NCBI GenBank assembly: GCA_947492375.1
Contig: CANLMI010000001.1
Span: forward strand, 124,001-188,000
DNA from: an uncultured Kordiimonas sp.
GTDB taxonomy: Bacteria; Pseudomonadota; Alphaproteobacteria; Sphingomonadales; Kordiimonadaceae
Length of the DNA: 64,000 nt
Direction of reading: 5' to 3'
Positions 1 to 10,823 of this stretch are shown piece by piece. Positions within the stretch are counted from its first letter, which is position 1, and the number at the start of each line of letters is the position of its first letter. The position numbers and the translations under genes were made by a program. The notes beneath the pieces were generated by a model. That model did no database searches. It was not told where the DNA came from and saw nothing but the letters and a program-made list of their open reading frames with translations.

Positions 1-1
1 C

Positions 2-628
2 GGTGAATTGACGGGGCAAACAATAGCGATACCATTTTTGAAACAGGTTGAAGTTAATATCGGGCTTTTCTATATCCCGTTTGCTGCTTTTATTATGGTT
101 GGTGCCTCAAATTCAGTGAACCTTACTGATGGTTTGGACGGCTTGGCGATTGTACCGGTTATCATTGCGGTTAGTGCTTTTGGGTTTATCGCTTATATGG
201 TTGGTAACGCAGTTTACAGCGAATATTTGGGGGTGGTTCCTGTGCCGGGAGCAGGTGAACTTGCGATTGTTGCAGGTGCCATGATTGGTGCGGGGCTCGG
301 GTTTTTGTGGTTTAACGCGCCGCCTGCAATGGTATTTATGGGTGATACTGGCTCATTGGCCTTGGGGGGGACGCTGGGCACGATGGCTGTTATCACCAAG
401 CATGAGATTGTTTTAGGTATTATTGGCGGCCTGTTTGCGCTTGAAACAATTTCCGTAATTGTTCAGGTCGCAAGCTTTAAACTGACGGGAAAACGTGTTT
501 TCCGCATGGCTCCCCTCCATCATCATTATGAGAAAAAGGGGTGGGCTGAACCAACGATTGTTATCCGCTTCTGGATCATTGCTGTCATGCTTGCGCTGGT
601 TGGCCTTGCAACACTTAAACTGCGCTAA
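2..628 (+). CDS. mraY: MraY, phospho-MurNAc-pentapeptide transferase (5' end outside window)
   Basis: Integral membrane enzyme that joins UDP-MurNAc-pentapeptide to undecaprenyl phosphate, giving lipid I. Only the C-terminal 208 residues are visible; the frame is open from the window edge, so the start lies upstream. Family motifs seen are [10 protein letters not shown] (catalytic Asp loop), [19 protein letters not shown], and the histidine-rich [12 protein letters not shown] loop, between several hydrophobic helices. It ends LKLR followed by TAA. murD starts 11 bases later, as in a standard dcw operon. The assignment is firm; only the N-terminus is missing. Confidence 0.97.
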   Translation, partial: GELTGQTIAIPFLKQVEVNIGLFYIPFAAFIMVGASNSVNLTDGLDGLAIVPVIIAVSAFGFIAYMVGNAVYSEYLGVVPVPGAGELAIVAGAMIGAGLGFLWFNAPPAMVFMGDTGSLALGGTLGTMAVITKHEIVLGIIGGLFALETISVIVQVASFKLTGKRVFRMAPLHHHYEKKGWAEPTIVIRFWIIAVMLALVGLATLKLR

Positions 629-639
629 AAGGTGTTGGA

Positions 640-1998
640 TTGATTAAAGCACAGACATATAAAGGAAAAACAATTGGTGTTTTTGGCTTGGCGCGAACAG
701 GTGTTGCTGCTGTTGAGGCATTAATGGCATCTGGCGCTGACGTGCGGGCATGGGATGATAATCCCGGCCGTAATGCTGCTGTATCTTTTGATACATGCAA
801 TCTACATAATGCTGACTTTGAAGAATTGGATGCATTGTTGTTGGCACCGGGGGTGCCATTCACTCATCCAGAACCCCATGGCTTGGTTAAAAAGGCAAAA
901 CAAACTGGCGTAGAGATAATAAGCGATTTTGATGTTTTTGAAGGCGGGCGACATGATCTGCCACAGCATCAAACTGTTGCAATCACCGGGACGAACGGAA
1001 AATCTACGACTACTGCGCTGATTGCCCATATGGTCAATGGATGTGGGCGCTCGGCTATTATGGGGGGAAATATTGGAACGGGGGTGTTAGCGCTTGATCC
1101 TCTTCCTGCGGGCGGTGTTTATGTTTTTGAAATGTCATCGTTTCAGCTTGATATCACATCAAAATTCAAACCTGATATTTCCGTGTTCTTGAATATCAGC
1201 CCGGACCATTTGGATCGCCACGGTGATATGGCAGCGTATGCGCGCGCCAAGGGGCGAATTTTTGATATTCAGGACGAAACCGGTAAAGCTGTCATCAGTG
1301 TTGATGATCAAGCTTCTAAAAATTTTGCTACTCAGCACGCAGAACGTACTTTGCCATTTTCAGTAAAATCAAATGTAGATTACGGCGTATATGCTCAAAA
1401 TAGCATGCTTTATGATTGCCTTGGTGAATGTGAAGTTGCCTATGATTTAGGCGGCGCAAAGGCTCTTGTTGGTGAACATAACCATCAAAACGCAGTTGCA
1501 GCCTATGCGGTAGGTAAGCTTCTTGGATTTGACGGCGCTGCGATTATTGAGGCGTTTAATAGTTTTCCCGGTCTTGAGCACCGACAGGAAACAGTTGCTG
1601 ACATTGCGGGTGTTATGTTTGTCAATGATAGTAAGGGGACTAACCCTGATGCTGCCGCACGTGCGCTTGATGCGTTTGATAATATTCACTGGATTGCCGG
1701 CGGGCGTGCAAAGGGTGAAATGGGAACCACTTTAACCTGCCATGTTGCTGGTGTTAAACGGGCATATTTGATTGGTGAAAGCGCACAGGAAATAGCCGAT
1801 CTTTTGAGTGAAAAAATTCCTTATAGTATTTTTAGTTCGCTTAAAAGTGCGGTCGATGCCGCGAAACATGAGGCTGTTGCAGGTGATGTGGTGCTTTTAT
1901 CGCCGGCCTGTACAGCATTTGATCAATTCGACAGCTTTGTAGAACGAGGGAATGTTTTTAAGTCCATTGTTGAAGAGTATGGGGAGCTAAGCCAATGA
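640..1998 (+). CDS. murD: MurD, UDP-MurNAc-L-alanine:D-glutamate ligase
   Basis: Cytoplasmic ATP-dependent ligase adding D-Glu to UDP-MurNAc-L-Ala. 452 residues, a normal length. N-terminal UDP-binding Rossmann region (TIGVFGLARTGVAA), central ATPase P-loop AITGTNGKSTTTALI near residue 115, then NISPDHLDRHG and the C-terminal ligase domain with NDSKGTNPDA. The start is TTG at 640, chosen because it gives the usual N-terminus just before the Rossmann motif and no in-frame ATG lies nearer. Its TGA stop overlaps the ATG of ftsW by 4 bases (ATGA), implying translational coupling. Confidence 0.96.
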   Translation: MIKAQTYKGKTIGVFGLARTGVAAVEALMASGADVRAWDDNPGRNAAVSFDTCNLHNADFEELDALLLAPGVPFTHPEPHGLVKKAKQTGVEIISDFDVFEGGRHDLPQHQTVAITGTNGKSTTTALIAHMVNGCGRSAIMGGNIGTGVLALDPLPAGGVYVFEMSSFQLDITSKFKPDISVFLNISPDHLDRHGDMAAYARAKGRIFDIQDETGKAVISVDDQASKNFATQHAERTLPFSVKSNVDYGVYAQNSMLYDCLGECEVAYDLGGAKALVGEHNHQNAVAAYAVGKLLGFDGAAIIEAFNSFPGLEHRQETVADIAGVMFVNDSKGTNPDAAARALDAFDNIHWIAGGRAKGEMGTTLTCHVAGVKRAYLIGESAQEIADLLSEKIPYSIFSSLKSAVDAAKHEAVAGDVVLLSPACTAFDQFDSFVERGNVFKSIVEEYGELSQ

Positions 1999-3146
1999 TG
2001 ACATTCTCACGCGCAGATAATTCGCTTCTTTCTCGTTGGTGGTGGACCGTCGATCGTTGGATGTTAGCGCTGATTTTTATCCTGATTACAACGGGGATTT
2101 GGCTAACGCTTACGGCAAGCCCTGCGGTTGCGGAGCGGATTGGACTGGATGCTTTTCATTTCGTTAAACGACAAAGTTTCTTCCTTGCCCTCGCATTGCT
2201 TACAGTTGTTGGTGTTTCGATATTGCGGATTAAATGGATTAAACGGATATCCTTAATTGGGTTGCCTGTAACCATTTTGTTGTTGTGCTTAACATTGGTA
2301 ATTGGTCCTGAGATTAAAGGGGCAACTCGCTGGTTACAAATCGGTAGCTTTACGCTTCAGCCAAGCGAATTTATGAAGCCATTCTTTATCGTTAGTATGG
2401 CATGGATTTTATCGGCTGAATTTGCTGGTAAGCCAATACCAGCCAAAAAAATAGCAACGTGCATTTATGCCTTTGTCGCGGGTTTGCTGGTGTTGCAGCC
2501 TGACTTTGGTCAAACCGTTTTGATCAGCGGCGTTTTCTTTGCACAAATGGCGCTTGCTGGTATGCCGATGACGTGGATATTTATGTCTGGGCTTGCTGGT
2601 GTGATGGGGTTAGGGCTTGCCTATATAACGCTACCACACGTGGCTAACCGGATTGATCGATTTATCAACCCTGCAAGCGGCGACACATACCAAACAGACA
2701 AAGCTTTGCAGGCATTTGAAAGTGGAGGTTTGTTAGGTAAAGGACCGGGTGAAGGGTCAGTAAAGCTTTATCTTCCAGACGCACATGCGGATTATATTTT
2801 TGCCGTAGTTGGTGAAGAGTTTGGTGCAATTGCATGTGTAATGCTGTTGCTGCTTTTTGCAGGCATCGTGGTCCGGGGGCTTGCGCACTTGTTAGATGAA
2901 ACTAACCCTTTCCGATTACTTGCAGCGGCGGGATTGATTATTCAATTTGGTTTTCAGTCATTGATTAATATTGGCGTAAATTTGGCGGTTCTTCCATCCA
3001 AAGGAATGACGTTACCGTTTGTTTCTTATGGTGGGTCATCAATGCTAGCCCTTGCAATAGGGATGGGGATGGTGCTTGCGCTCACCAAGCGTAATCGTTT
3101 TATCGCACCGAGCACAGACCCTATGGGCTGGAAGGCTGCCGAATAA
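1995..3146 (+). CDS. ftsW: FtsW, septal peptidoglycan polymerase (SEDS)
   Basis: SEDS-family multi-pass membrane glycosyltransferase that polymerises lipid II at the division septum with its partner class B PBP. 383 residues with about ten hydrophobic helices. Family signs include GATRWLQIGSFTLQPSEFMK, the DYIFAVVGEEFG loop, and GMTLPFVSYGGSSMLALAIG near the C-terminus. It overlaps murD by 4 bases and murG by 1 base (TAATG), so it sits inside the dcw transcript. FtsW is preferred over RodA because of this gene context. Confidence 0.95.
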   Translation: MMTFSRADNSLLSRWWWTVDRWMLALIFILITTGIWLTLTASPAVAERIGLDAFHFVKRQSFFLALALLTVVGVSILRIKWIKRISLIGLPVTILLLCLTLVIGPEIKGATRWLQIGSFTLQPSEFMKPFFIVSMAWILSAEFAGKPIPAKKIATCIYAFVAGLLVLQPDFGQTVLISGVFFAQMALAGMPMTWIFMSGLAGVMGLGLAYITLPHVANRIDRFINPASGDTYQTDKALQAFESGGLLGKGPGEGSVKLYLPDAHADYIFAVVGEEFGAIACVMLLLLFAGIVVRGLAHLLDETNPFRLLAAAGLIIQFGFQSLINIGVNLAVLPSKGMTLPFVSYGGSSMLALAIGMGMVLALTKRNRFIAPSTDPMGWKAAE

Positions 3147-4270
3147 TGAATAAGGATAAGCGGCATATCATTCTTGCGGCAGGTGGAACCGGCGGACATA
3201 TGGTGCCGGCGGAAGCGCTTGCCGATGAATTGAAAAAGCGCGGCGAGAGCGTATCTCTGGTCACGGATATGCGCGGTGATGCATACCGAAATATCATGGT
3301 TGATATCGACCGGATGGTTCTGCGCGCCACTAGCCATATGCGCGGCGGTATTATTGGCAAGATTGGGTCTGTATTTTCGATTATATCCAGTTTTTTTGCG
3401 GCGCGTAAGTATCTGAGTGCTACGAAATCAGCGAAAGTTGTGGGTTTTGGTGGGTATCCGTCGATGCCAGTGATTTTGGCGGCGCGGAGCAAAGGCATAC
3501 CTTATATTCTGCATGAGCAAAACGCAGTGTTAGGGCGCGTTAATCGTTGGATGGCTGAAAAGGCTGAGTTGATAGCACTTAGTGCGGCGGATACCAGCAT
3601 GATGCCTGATGGCATTCGAACGCAGTATGTTGGTAATCCTGTTCGTGCAAAAATTCGTGAGATTTCTGGCGATAATTATAGGGCGCCGGAGCCTTCATCG
3701 ATAATCAGGCTTTTTATTCTTGGCGGCAGTCAGGGAGCTCATATTCTTTCGCGTGAAATACCGAGTGCAATTGTTCAATTACCTGAACATCTTCGCATGC
3801 GGTTAATCATAACCCATCAGGCTAGAGCAGAAGATATTGACCGCGTAAAACGCACGTACGGCGAAGCGGGTATTAATGCAAACGTTCAGACCTATTTTGA
3901 TGATGTGCCTTCCATATTAGAGGAAACTCATCTGGTCATCAGCAGGTCAGGCGCTTCAACACTGGCGGAGCTAACTGCAACGGGCACACCTGCGATTTTG
4001 GTGCCGCTCGCAATTGCAATGGATGACCATCAAAATGCGAACGCCAAGCCGCTTGGTGATGCAGGTGCAGCCGACGTTGTTTCCGAACAGAATTTTCAGT
4101 CGGATACCCTTACTGCAAAACTGGTAAGCTTGCTGGATGATGCTGATACGCTGAACGACATGGCAAAGAAGATGAAAACATTTGCAAAATTGGATGCCGC
4201 ACCAAAACTTGCGGATCTAGTTTTAAACGACGGTAAAACGACGGTGAGCTCAGAAGAGAAAATAACATGA
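3146..4270 (+). CDS. murG: MurG, lipid I GlcNAc transferase
   Basis: Peripheral inner-membrane GT28 glycosyltransferase that converts lipid I to lipid II using UDP-GlcNAc. 374 residues. The N-terminal glycine-rich loop [19 protein letters not shown] is the membrane/acceptor-side motif; [13 protein letters not shown] follows, and the C-terminal UDP-GlcNAc-binding half has ILGGSQGA and [20 protein letters not shown]. It starts on the last base of the ftsW stop and overlaps murC by 4 bases (ATGA). Confidence 0.96.
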   Translation: MNKDKRHIILAAGGTGGHMVPAEALADELKKRGESVSLVTDMRGDAYRNIMVDIDRMVLRATSHMRGGIIGKIGSVFSIISSFFAARKYLSATKSAKVVGFGGYPSMPVILAARSKGIPYILHEQNAVLGRVNRWMAEKAELIALSAADTSMMPDGIRTQYVGNPVRAKIREISGDNYRAPEPSSIIRLFILGGSQGAHILSREIPSAIVQLPEHLRMRLIITHQARAEDIDRVKRTYGEAGINANVQTYFDDVPSILEETHLVISRSGASTLAELTATGTPAILVPLAIAMDDHQNANAKPLGDAGAADVVSEQNFQSDTLTAKLVSLLDDADTLNDMAKKMKTFAKLDAAPKLADLVLNDGKTTVSSEEKIT

Positions 4271-5676
4271 AGAATATTCCCTTTGATATAGGCACTGTGC
4301 ATTTTGTCGGTATCGGCGGGATTGGTATGTCTGGCATCGCTGAGGTTATGCATAATCTTGGCTATAAGGTGCAAGGCTCGGATATGAGCGAAAATGCCAA
4401 TGTAGTTCGCCTTCAAGGCCTTGGTATTAATGTTATGATCGGGCAGCGGGCAGAAAACCTTATCGATGCCAAAGTGCTTGTTGTCTCTACGGCCATCAAA
4501 GCAGATAATCCTGAAATGATCGAGGCCCGTGCGCGCCACATTCCGGTCGTCAGGCGCGCTGAAATGCTCGCGGAATTGATGCGGCTTAAATGGTGTGTCT
4601 CGGTTGCGGGAACGCACGGTAAAACAACAACGACTTCAATGGTGGCTACAGTTCTTGAAGCAGCAGGCATTGACCCAACTGTTATCAACGGTGGTATCAT
4701 CAATAGTTACGGCACGAATGCGCGCCTCGGTGAAGGTGATTGGATGGTTGTTGAGGCAGACGAAAGCGATGGAACTTTCGTGAAATTGCCTGCCACGATC
4801 GCTGTTGTAACGAATATGGACGCCGAGCATCTTGATTTTTACGGTACGTTTGACGCTGAAAAAGAAGCGTTTAAAACGTTCCTTGAGCGCGTGCCTTTTT
4901 ACGGCGCTGCAATCCTTTGTATCGACCATCCAGAGGTGCAAGCGCTGATCCCACAGATATCAGACCGAAAACTGGTGACATACGGCACGTCAGCGCAGGC
5001 TGATGTGAAGGCGCATAATATGCGTACAAGCGACGGTGAAGTAACATTTGATGTTAGTTTGAAAAGCCGGGGCGACGATGCCGCGCGTGAAATCCGCGAT
5101 ATTCATTTGCCAATGCCCGGATTGCATAATGTACAAAACGCTCTTGCAGCGATTGCTGTTGGGCTTGAAATGGGCGCGGATGACGCAACCTTACGCGCGG
5201 CCTTTAAAGGTTTTGGCGGTGTAAAACGCCGATTTACGAAAACAGGTGTTGGCGCAGGGATTACTGTAATTGATGATTATGGGCACCACCCCGTTGAAAT
5301 CGCCGCTGTATTGAAAGCTGCGCGTGACAGTTTTGATGGCAAAGTCATCGCTGTTGTGCAACCGCATCGCTACACGCGCCTTGAAAGTTTGTTCGAGGAG
5401 TTTTGCACCTGTTTTAATGATGCAGATACCGTTCTTGTCTCTCCCGTTTTTGAAGCAGGGGAAAGCCCGATTGAAGGCGCTGATCAAGCGAGTTTGGTTG
5501 ACGGCCTGCGCGCACACGGCCACCGCGAGGTTGATGTGACGGCGGGTGAAGGCGATCTGGCGCAAAAAGTTTTGGAATACGGTGCTGCTGGCGATGTGGT
5601 TATTTGCCTTGGTGCTGGATCAATAACCGCATGGGCAAATGCTCTGCCGGATGAACTGGATAAGGTTGCTGGTTGA
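4267..5676 (+). CDS. murC: MurC, UDP-MurNAc:L-alanine ligase
   Basis: First amino acid ligase of the peptidoglycan stem peptide, adding L-Ala to UDP-MurNAc. 469 residues. N-terminal [17 protein letters not shown] (UDP-sugar binding), ATP loop [13 protein letters not shown] near residue 116, EADESDGTF, and the C-terminal [10 protein letters not shown] motif. It overlaps murG by 4 bases. Its stop TGA shares its last base with the murB ATG (TGATG). Family length and motifs are normal. Confidence 0.96.
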   Translation: MKNIPFDIGTVHFVGIGGIGMSGIAEVMHNLGYKVQGSDMSENANVVRLQGLGINVMIGQRAENLIDAKVLVVSTAIKADNPEMIEARARHIPVVRRAEMLAELMRLKWCVSVAGTHGKTTTTSMVATVLEAAGIDPTVINGGIINSYGTNARLGEGDWMVVEADESDGTFVKLPATIAVVTNMDAEHLDFYGTFDAEKEAFKTFLERVPFYGAAILCIDHPEVQALIPQISDRKLVTYGTSAQADVKAHNMRTSDGEVTFDVSLKSRGDDAAREIRDIHLPMPGLHNVQNALAAIAVGLEMGADDATLRAAFKGFGGVKRRFTKTGVGAGITVIDDYGHHPVEIAAVLKAARDSFDGKVIAVVQPHRYTRLESLFEEFCTCFNDADTVLVSPVFEAGESPIEGADQASLVDGLRAHGHREVDVTAGEGDLAQKVLEYGAAGDVVICLGAGSITAWANALPDELDKVAG

Positions 5677-6653
5677 TGACTGAATTCAACATAAAAGAAA
5701 TTGTTGAAGCAATGCCGCACCTCAAAGGCAGGTTGACTGAAGATGCGCCGCTCGCACGCTTAAGCTGGTTTAGAACGGGCGGGCCTGCTGATCTATTATT
5801 CGAGCCAGCAGATGAAGCTGACCTGATAGAGTTCTTGCGTCATTTGCCGGGTAACATGCCCATAACTATTATTGGTGTCGGGTCCAACCTTTTGGTGCGC
5901 GACGGCGGTGTTGAAGGTGTTGTTATCCGGCTTGGGCGCGGGTTCGCAGGAATTGAAACGCGAGCAAACCTTGTTAAGGCCGGCGCCGCTGCAATGGATG
6001 TGCATGTTGCCCGGTTTTGTGCTGACAAGGCGCTTGCTGGGCTAGAGTTTCTCGTTGGCGTACCCGGGACTATCGGCGGTGCTGTAAAAATGAATGCAGG
6101 CGCTTATGGCCGTGAAATTTCTGACGTGTTTGAGCATGCGCATGCTGTTGACCTGCTTGGTCATGTTCATGAGTTTACAAGTGAAGACCTGAAATTCGCT
6201 TATCGGAAAAGTTCGATCACAGATAATATGATTATCTTGAGTGCTTCCTTTAGGGCTTCGTCCGGCGGCGTTGATGACATCAAAGCGCGCATGAACGAGA
6301 TCACTACATCGCGTCAGGGTAGCCAGCCAATTGGAACAAGAACAGGTGGTAGCACTTTTAAAAACCCTGAAGGGTATAAGGCTTGGGAACTTATTGATCA
6401 GGCGGGGTGTAGAGGAATGCGCATTGGTGATGCGCAGATATCAGAAAAACACTGCAATTTCTTGATTAATCACGGTGATGCAAGTGCGGCTGATATCGAA
6501 GCATTAGGTGAAAAAGCGCGTATAGCTGTTAAGGAAAAAACGGGCGTCGAATTGCAATGGGAGGTCCGTAGAATTGGACGTCCAGTAGGCGATGTACAGG
6601 CAACAAATAATCTGGCTAATAAGCCAGTAAACGAGAAAGAGGTAACAGCATGA
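5676..6653 (+). CDS. murB: MurB, UDP-N-acetylenolpyruvoylglucosamine reductase
   Basis: FAD/NADPH enzyme that reduces UDP-GlcNAc-enolpyruvate to UDP-MurNAc. 325 residues from ATG 5676; an in-frame TTG lies one codon earlier, but ATG overlapping the murC stop is the better start. FAD-binding motifs are SWFRTGGPADLLF, IGVGSNLLVRDGG and FLVGVPGTIGGAVKMNAGAYG. GTRTGGSTFKNP carries the catalytic Ser region, and SEKHCNFLINHG is the C-terminal motif. It is followed directly by ftsQ (ATGA overlap), so ddl, which usually sits here in proteobacteria, is absent. Confidence 0.95.
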   Translation: MTEFNIKEIVEAMPHLKGRLTEDAPLARLSWFRTGGPADLLFEPADEADLIEFLRHLPGNMPITIIGVGSNLLVRDGGVEGVVIRLGRGFAGIETRANLVKAGAAAMDVHVARFCADKALAGLEFLVGVPGTIGGAVKMNAGAYGREISDVFEHAHAVDLLGHVHEFTSEDLKFAYRKSSITDNMIILSASFRASSGGVDDIKARMNEITTSRQGSQPIGTRTGGSTFKNPEGYKAWELIDQAGCRGMRIGDAQISEKHCNFLINHGDASAADIEALGEKARIAVKEKTGVELQWEVRRIGRPVGDVQATNNLANKPVNEKEVTA

Positions 6654-7447
6654 CTGCGGTCCTTTTAAAACATCGTAAGGTATTCGGTGCAAGCTTTATG
6701 GCGCTTTTTAGCGGTTTGATGGTTGTTTTGTTTCTGATTGGCAAGCTGGAGGTTGGTGCGTGGTTTGTGAATACGAGCCGTGATGCTGGATTTGTCTTGA
6801 ATGATTTAAAAGTAGAAGGGCAATTCAGAACATCTGACAATGCAATTTTGGCGCAGCTTGATATCGAAGATGGTATGCCTTTGTTCGCGATTGATCTTAC
6901 CTTGATCAAGGAACGTTTGACGGCACTGCCTTGGGTTCAGGAAGCGCAGATTGTGCGCAAATTCCCAAGCGGGCTGGAAATCAAGATTATTGAACGTGAG
7001 CCTTATGGCCTGTGGCAATATGGTGGTGCGATCAATATTATCGATGACACAGGAGCTGTGATCACAGGGCAAGATGTATCCGCGTTTGCTTATCTCCCTT
7101 GGGTTGTAGGTAAAGGTGCTGCCAAGAATTCACGCCCGCTTTTTGATTTACTTAATCTTGCGCCCGAGCTTTTCGCTGATGTGAAGCAAGCTGTTCGCAT
7201 AGGTGATCGGCGCTGGGATATTATTTTTAATAATGGTGTTCGAGTGAAATTGCCTGAAGTAGCTCTGGAGCCGTCAAAGGAATACGGTGCTGAAAGTGCA
7301 TGGCAAAGGTTTGCTAAAATCGAGCGCGAACACAAGCTTTTGTCGCGAGAATTAAATGTAATTGATATGCGAATCCCTGACCGCGTTATCATGCGGATAA
7401 CACCAGAAGGTGAGCGCGCGATGGAAGGTAAGGAATGGGCAACGTAG
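6650..7447 (+). CDS. ftsQ: FtsQ, divisome membrane protein
   Basis: Bitopic inner-membrane protein linking the cytoplasmic and periplasmic parts of the divisome. 265 residues: short basic cytoplasmic N-terminus, one TM helix around residues 15-35, a POTRA domain (about 45-115, VEGQFRTSDNAILAQLDIED) and the FtsQ/DivIB beta domain. ERPYGLWQYGG-like sequence (EREPYGLWQYGG) is typical of the family. It overlaps murB by 4 bases. A 113-base gap separates it from ftsA, the first real gap in the cluster, where a separate promoter could sit. Confidence 0.93.
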   Translation: MTAVLLKHRKVFGASFMALFSGLMVVLFLIGKLEVGAWFVNTSRDAGFVLNDLKVEGQFRTSDNAILAQLDIEDGMPLFAIDLTLIKERLTALPWVQEAQIVRKFPSGLEIKIIEREPYGLWQYGGAINIIDDTGAVITGQDVSAFAYLPWVVGKGAAKNSRPLFDLLNLAPELFADVKQAVRIGDRRWDIIFNNGVRVKLPEVALEPSKEYGAESAWQRFAKIEREHKLLSRELNVIDMRIPDRVIMRITPEGERAMEGKEWAT

Positions 7448-7560
7448 GCGACACAGAATAATATGGTTAATTGTGTCATAAAATGCTTGAATGCGGGAGG
7501 TTGCGTCCGTAAATAAAGGTCGCCTTCCCGTAGAAAAAGTATGCGTTTAGAGAAAAACAT

Positions 7561-8817
7561 ATGGCCGTAACAACAGAGTCCCTTATTGCTGCAATTGATG
7601 TTGGATCATCGAAAGTAGCTTGCTTGATCGCCAGACTATCACTTGCGAATGAGATTAAGGTTCTGGGCGTTGGAAATCGCTTGTGCGAAGGGGTTGTCGG
7701 CGGTGTTGTTGTCGACATGGAAGCTGTGGAGCTTGCGATCCGGGCTTCTGTTGATCAAGCTGAAAAGATGGCTGGTAGAACTGTCAGTGAAGTCTTTCTG
7801 TCTTTTTCGGGCGGTGAACCCAAAACGCATATAATTGAAACTGAAATTGAAATTAAAGGTGAATGTGTCACGGACGGGGATGTCACAAAAGTTATCGAAA
7901 AAGCAAAAGCTCTGGTCGATGCGGGTGACGAGGCTGTATTACATACATTTCCGGCAGCACTATCGGTTGATGGTACTTTCGGTGTTACATCACCGAAAGG
8001 CATGTTTGGTAATGAACTTGGTATCGCGCTTTTAGCTGTTACAGTCCAAAAGGGGCCTCTTAAAAACCTAGAGGCCTGTATTCGCCGTGCCCACCTAAAT
8101 GTAGTTGATGTTGTTTTGTCTCCGTATGCGGCGGGGCTTTCGGTTCTTGATGAAGATGAACTCAAGATGGGAGTGGCCTGCGTTGACATGGGCGGCGGCA
8201 CAACAGGCATTTCTGTTTTTGCGCGTGGGGCGTTGGTGCATAGTGAAGTGCTACCGCTTGGCGGGGATCAAATCACGGACGAAGTTGCGCGTAAGTTTTT
8301 AACTCCGCTGGATCAAGCGGAACGCCTTAAAACATTCATGGGGTCTGCGATTACGGATAGTGCAGATACGCGCCTAGAAATTGAAATTGCCCAAGTTGGT
8401 GAAACGACCGGTCGTGAAAATATCGTTCGGGTGCCGCGTAGTGATTTGACGGAACTTGTTCAAAAAGAGCTGGAACTTCTTTTCGCAACAGTTGGTGAAC
8501 ATTTGGATGCATCTGGTTTCTCTGGCGTTGCGGGGCGCAGAGTTGTGCTTACAGGCGGGGTTGCACAAACTGAAGGCGTTCGCGATTTCGCGTCAAGTGT
8601 ACTTGGGCGCCGCGTTCGTGTTGGAACACCAAAAATCATTAGTGGTTTACCCCAGGCAGCACAAGGGCCAGCCTTTGCGTCTACTGTTGGCATATTATTG
8701 CATGCGGCTACACTTCCTAACGAAGAGCGTTCCCTGAAAGAGCAGGCTAAATTTCAGGAAATGCAAAAAAAAGGGCTGTTTGGTCGAATGGGTTTATGGA
8801 TAAAGGAAAATTTTTAG
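7561..8817 (+). CDS. ftsA: FtsA, actin-like FtsZ membrane anchor
   Basis: Actin-fold ATPase that tethers FtsZ to the membrane and recruits later divisome proteins. 418 residues. N-terminal phosphate loop AAIDVGSSKVACLIARL, the SHS2-type insertion (1C domain, about 85-165), the second phosphate loop VDMGGGTTGISVF and VVLTGGVAQTEGV. The C-terminus KKGLFGRMGLWIKENF is an amphipathic membrane-targeting helix. ftsZ follows after 80 bases. Confidence 0.96.
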   Translation: MAVTTESLIAAIDVGSSKVACLIARLSLANEIKVLGVGNRLCEGVVGGVVVDMEAVELAIRASVDQAEKMAGRTVSEVFLSFSGGEPKTHIIETEIEIKGECVTDGDVTKVIEKAKALVDAGDEAVLHTFPAALSVDGTFGVTSPKGMFGNELGIALLAVTVQKGPLKNLEACIRRAHLNVVDVVLSPYAAGLSVLDEDELKMGVACVDMGGGTTGISVFARGALVHSEVLPLGGDQITDEVARKFLTPLDQAERLKTFMGSAITDSADTRLEIEIAQVGETTGRENIVRVPRSDLTELVQKELELLFATVGEHLDASGFSGVAGRRVVLTGGVAQTEGVRDFASSVLGRRVRVGTPKIISGLPQAAQGPAFASTVGILLHAATLPNEERSLKEQAKFQEMQKKGLFGRMGLWIKENF

Positions 8818-8897
8818 GAAAATCCATAAAAAATTAACCTTTTGCTGGCGTTTGCGACTCGGGCGCGGTACAAAGGAAAAAACGGAGGTAACGGGCA

Positions 8898-10775
8898 ATG
8901 TCGATTGATTTCGAAAACACGGAACTTACAGAATTAACTCCAAAAATCGCGGTAATCGGTGTTGGCGGTGCAGGCGGAAATGCTGTCAACAACATGATCA
9001 CTTCTAACCTTCAGGGCGTTGATTTTGTTATTGCAAATACGGATGCACAGGCGCTCTCGAAAAGCGCTGCTGATACACGCATTCAATTGGGTGTTGAGAT
9101 AACGCAAGGGTTAGGCGCTGGTGCGCAGCCAAAGATTGGTGAAGCTGCCGCAGAAGAAGCGTTAGAACGCGTTGATGAAATTCTTGATGGCTGCCACATG
9201 GCGTTCATTACGGCTGGTATGGGCGGCGGAACAGGCACCGGTGCAGCACCAGTGATAGCACGCCGTGCACGCGAACGCGGTATTCTAACTGTTGGTGTTG
9301 TTACCAAACCGTTCCAGTTTGAAGGTGGCCGCCGCATGAAGATTGCGGAAGCCGGCATTCAGGAACTCGCAGGTCATGTTGATACGCTAATTATCGTTCC
9401 GAACCAGAATTTATTCCGTGTTGCCAATGAGCGAACAACATTTGCCGAAGCCTTTAATCTGGCAGACGAAGTTCTGCACTCTGGCGTTCGTGGTATTACA
9501 GATTTGATGGTGATGCCGGGCCTTATTAACCTCGATTTTGCTGATGTTCGTACTGTTATGTCTGAAATGGGCAAGGCAATGATGGGAACCGGCGAAGCAG
9601 ATGGTGAAACCCGGGCGCAAGATGCGGCTGCTGCGGCGATTTCAAACCCGCTTCTTGAGGAAGCATCACTTCAAGGGGCCAAAGGTGTAATCATTAACGT
9701 AACAGGCGGCATGGACATGACGCTTTATGAAGTTGATGAAGCGGTGAATATGGTGCGTGAACAGGTTGACCCTGAGGCGTTGATCGTATTTGGATCGGCT
9801 TTCAGTCAGGAACTTGATGGCAAACTTCGTGTTTCTGTTGTTGCAACGGGTATCGAAGGCGGTAACGGAGAATATGTACCTCGTCCTAGGATTGAGAAAA
9901 AAGTTGAAACAGCGCCTGTTGTGGAAACACCAGCCGAAGAAGAAACTGTGGCTGTTGAAGAGATGACTGCCGAAAGTGTGGCACCTGAAGAGGTTGCAGT
10001 AACAGACGAAGCTGCTGCCGTTGAGGTGCGTGAAGAAGACATGTTCACGGGAGAGCATGTTGAAGAAAGTGCTGAGCACAGATCATCAGAAACGTTTGAA
10101 GAGGCGGTTGCTGCCACAAAAACTGATGAATTCGGTATGCCGCTCGATGAAGATGACGGTGCGTCTCTCAGTGGGAATATGATCAAACCACCGACTGAGG
10201 AAGCACAGGCACAGTCTGCTGCCTTCACTGAAGAAGAGGTGATGGAAGAGCGCGCAGTCGCTGAGCAGGAAATGCAAGGTGCTTTTGTTGCTGATGCACC
10301 CATGACCCCTAAGGTTGATAAGGGTTATGCACAAGGTCAGGCTAATATTTTTCAGGAAGCGGCTTATGCCAGCGGCGCCAAAGACAAGGATGTCGCTGTT
10401 GAAGACGAGATTGCCAGTGAAGAGAACTATGCTGCAGTAGAGCCAGTTGAAGCGCAAGAGGAGCTTGTGCAACAAGCAAAGCCAGAGCAGAAGCGTAGCC
10501 TGTTTCAGCTAATGACAGCGGGCCTTCGCGGCGGTAATGAAGCTGAAGCACAAGAAGAGTTAGAGCGCGCACCATCGAACGATCGTGGTAATGTTAGAGC
10601 AAGTTCTATCGTTAAAAAAGAGCCTAGTCTTACTGGGAATGCTAATCAAACGGCAGGGCAAGCATCATCAGCCTCTGTCGGGGGTGTTTCCGGTGATGAC
10701 CGGCCAGTTACGACGCCTAAGCCGACAAAAGATCAGCTTGAAATTCCAAGCTTTTTGAAGCGTCAGCAAAACTAA
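8898..10775 (+). CDS. ftsZ: FtsZ, tubulin-like division GTPase with long acidic linker
   Basis: GTP-dependent cytoskeletal protein forming the Z-ring. 625 residues, far above the roughly 380-400 of enterobacteria. The globular GTPase covers about residues 10-320 with the tubulin signature GGGTGTG at 109-115 and the [16 protein letters not shown]7 region. Residues about 320-610 form a disordered, Glu/Ala/Val-rich linker. The extreme C-terminus [12 protein letters not shown] is the conserved peptide that binds FtsA and other tethers. A strong Shine-Dalgarno GGAGG sits at 8884-8888. A hairpin terminator follows the gene, and no lpxC follows it. Confidence 0.97.
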   Translation: MSIDFENTELTELTPKIAVIGVGGAGGNAVNNMITSNLQGVDFVIANTDAQALSKSAADTRIQLGVEITQGLGAGAQPKIGEAAAEEALERVDEILDGCHMAFITAGMGGGTGTGAAPVIARRARERGILTVGVVTKPFQFEGGRRMKIAEAGIQELAGHVDTLIIVPNQNLFRVANERTTFAEAFNLADEVLHSGVRGITDLMVMPGLINLDFADVRTVMSEMGKAMMGTGEADGETRAQDAAAAAISNPLLEEASLQGAKGVIINVTGGMDMTLYEVDEAVNMVREQVDPEALIVFGSAFSQELDGKLRVSVVATGIEGGNGEYVPRPRIEKKVETAPVVETPAEEETVAVEEMTAESVAPEEVAVTDEAAAVEVREEDMFTGEHVEESAEHRSSETFEEAVAATKTDEFGMPLDEDDGASLSGNMIKPPTEEAQAQSAAFTEEEVMEERAVAEQEMQGAFVADAPMTPKVDKGYAQGQANIFQEAAYASGAKDKDVAVEDEIASEENYAAVEPVEAQEELVQQAKPEQKRSLFQLMTAGLRGGNEAEAQEELERAPSNDRGNVRASSIVKKEPSLTGNANQTAGQASSASVGGVSGDDRPVTTPKPTKDQLEIPSFLKRQQN

Positions 10776-10796
10776 AACGATTTATATAAGATACTG

Positions 10797-10823
10797 AAAA
10801 GCCGGATTTGATCCGGCTTTTTT
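10797..10823. terminator. Bidirectional intrinsic terminator after ftsZ
   Basis: An 11-bp perfect stem (AAAAGCCGGAT / ATCCGGCTTTT) with a TTG loop. A-run and T-run flanks let it work on both strands. It lies between the convergent ends of ftsZ and the GNAT gene and touches the GNAT stop codon. Confidence 0.9.
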
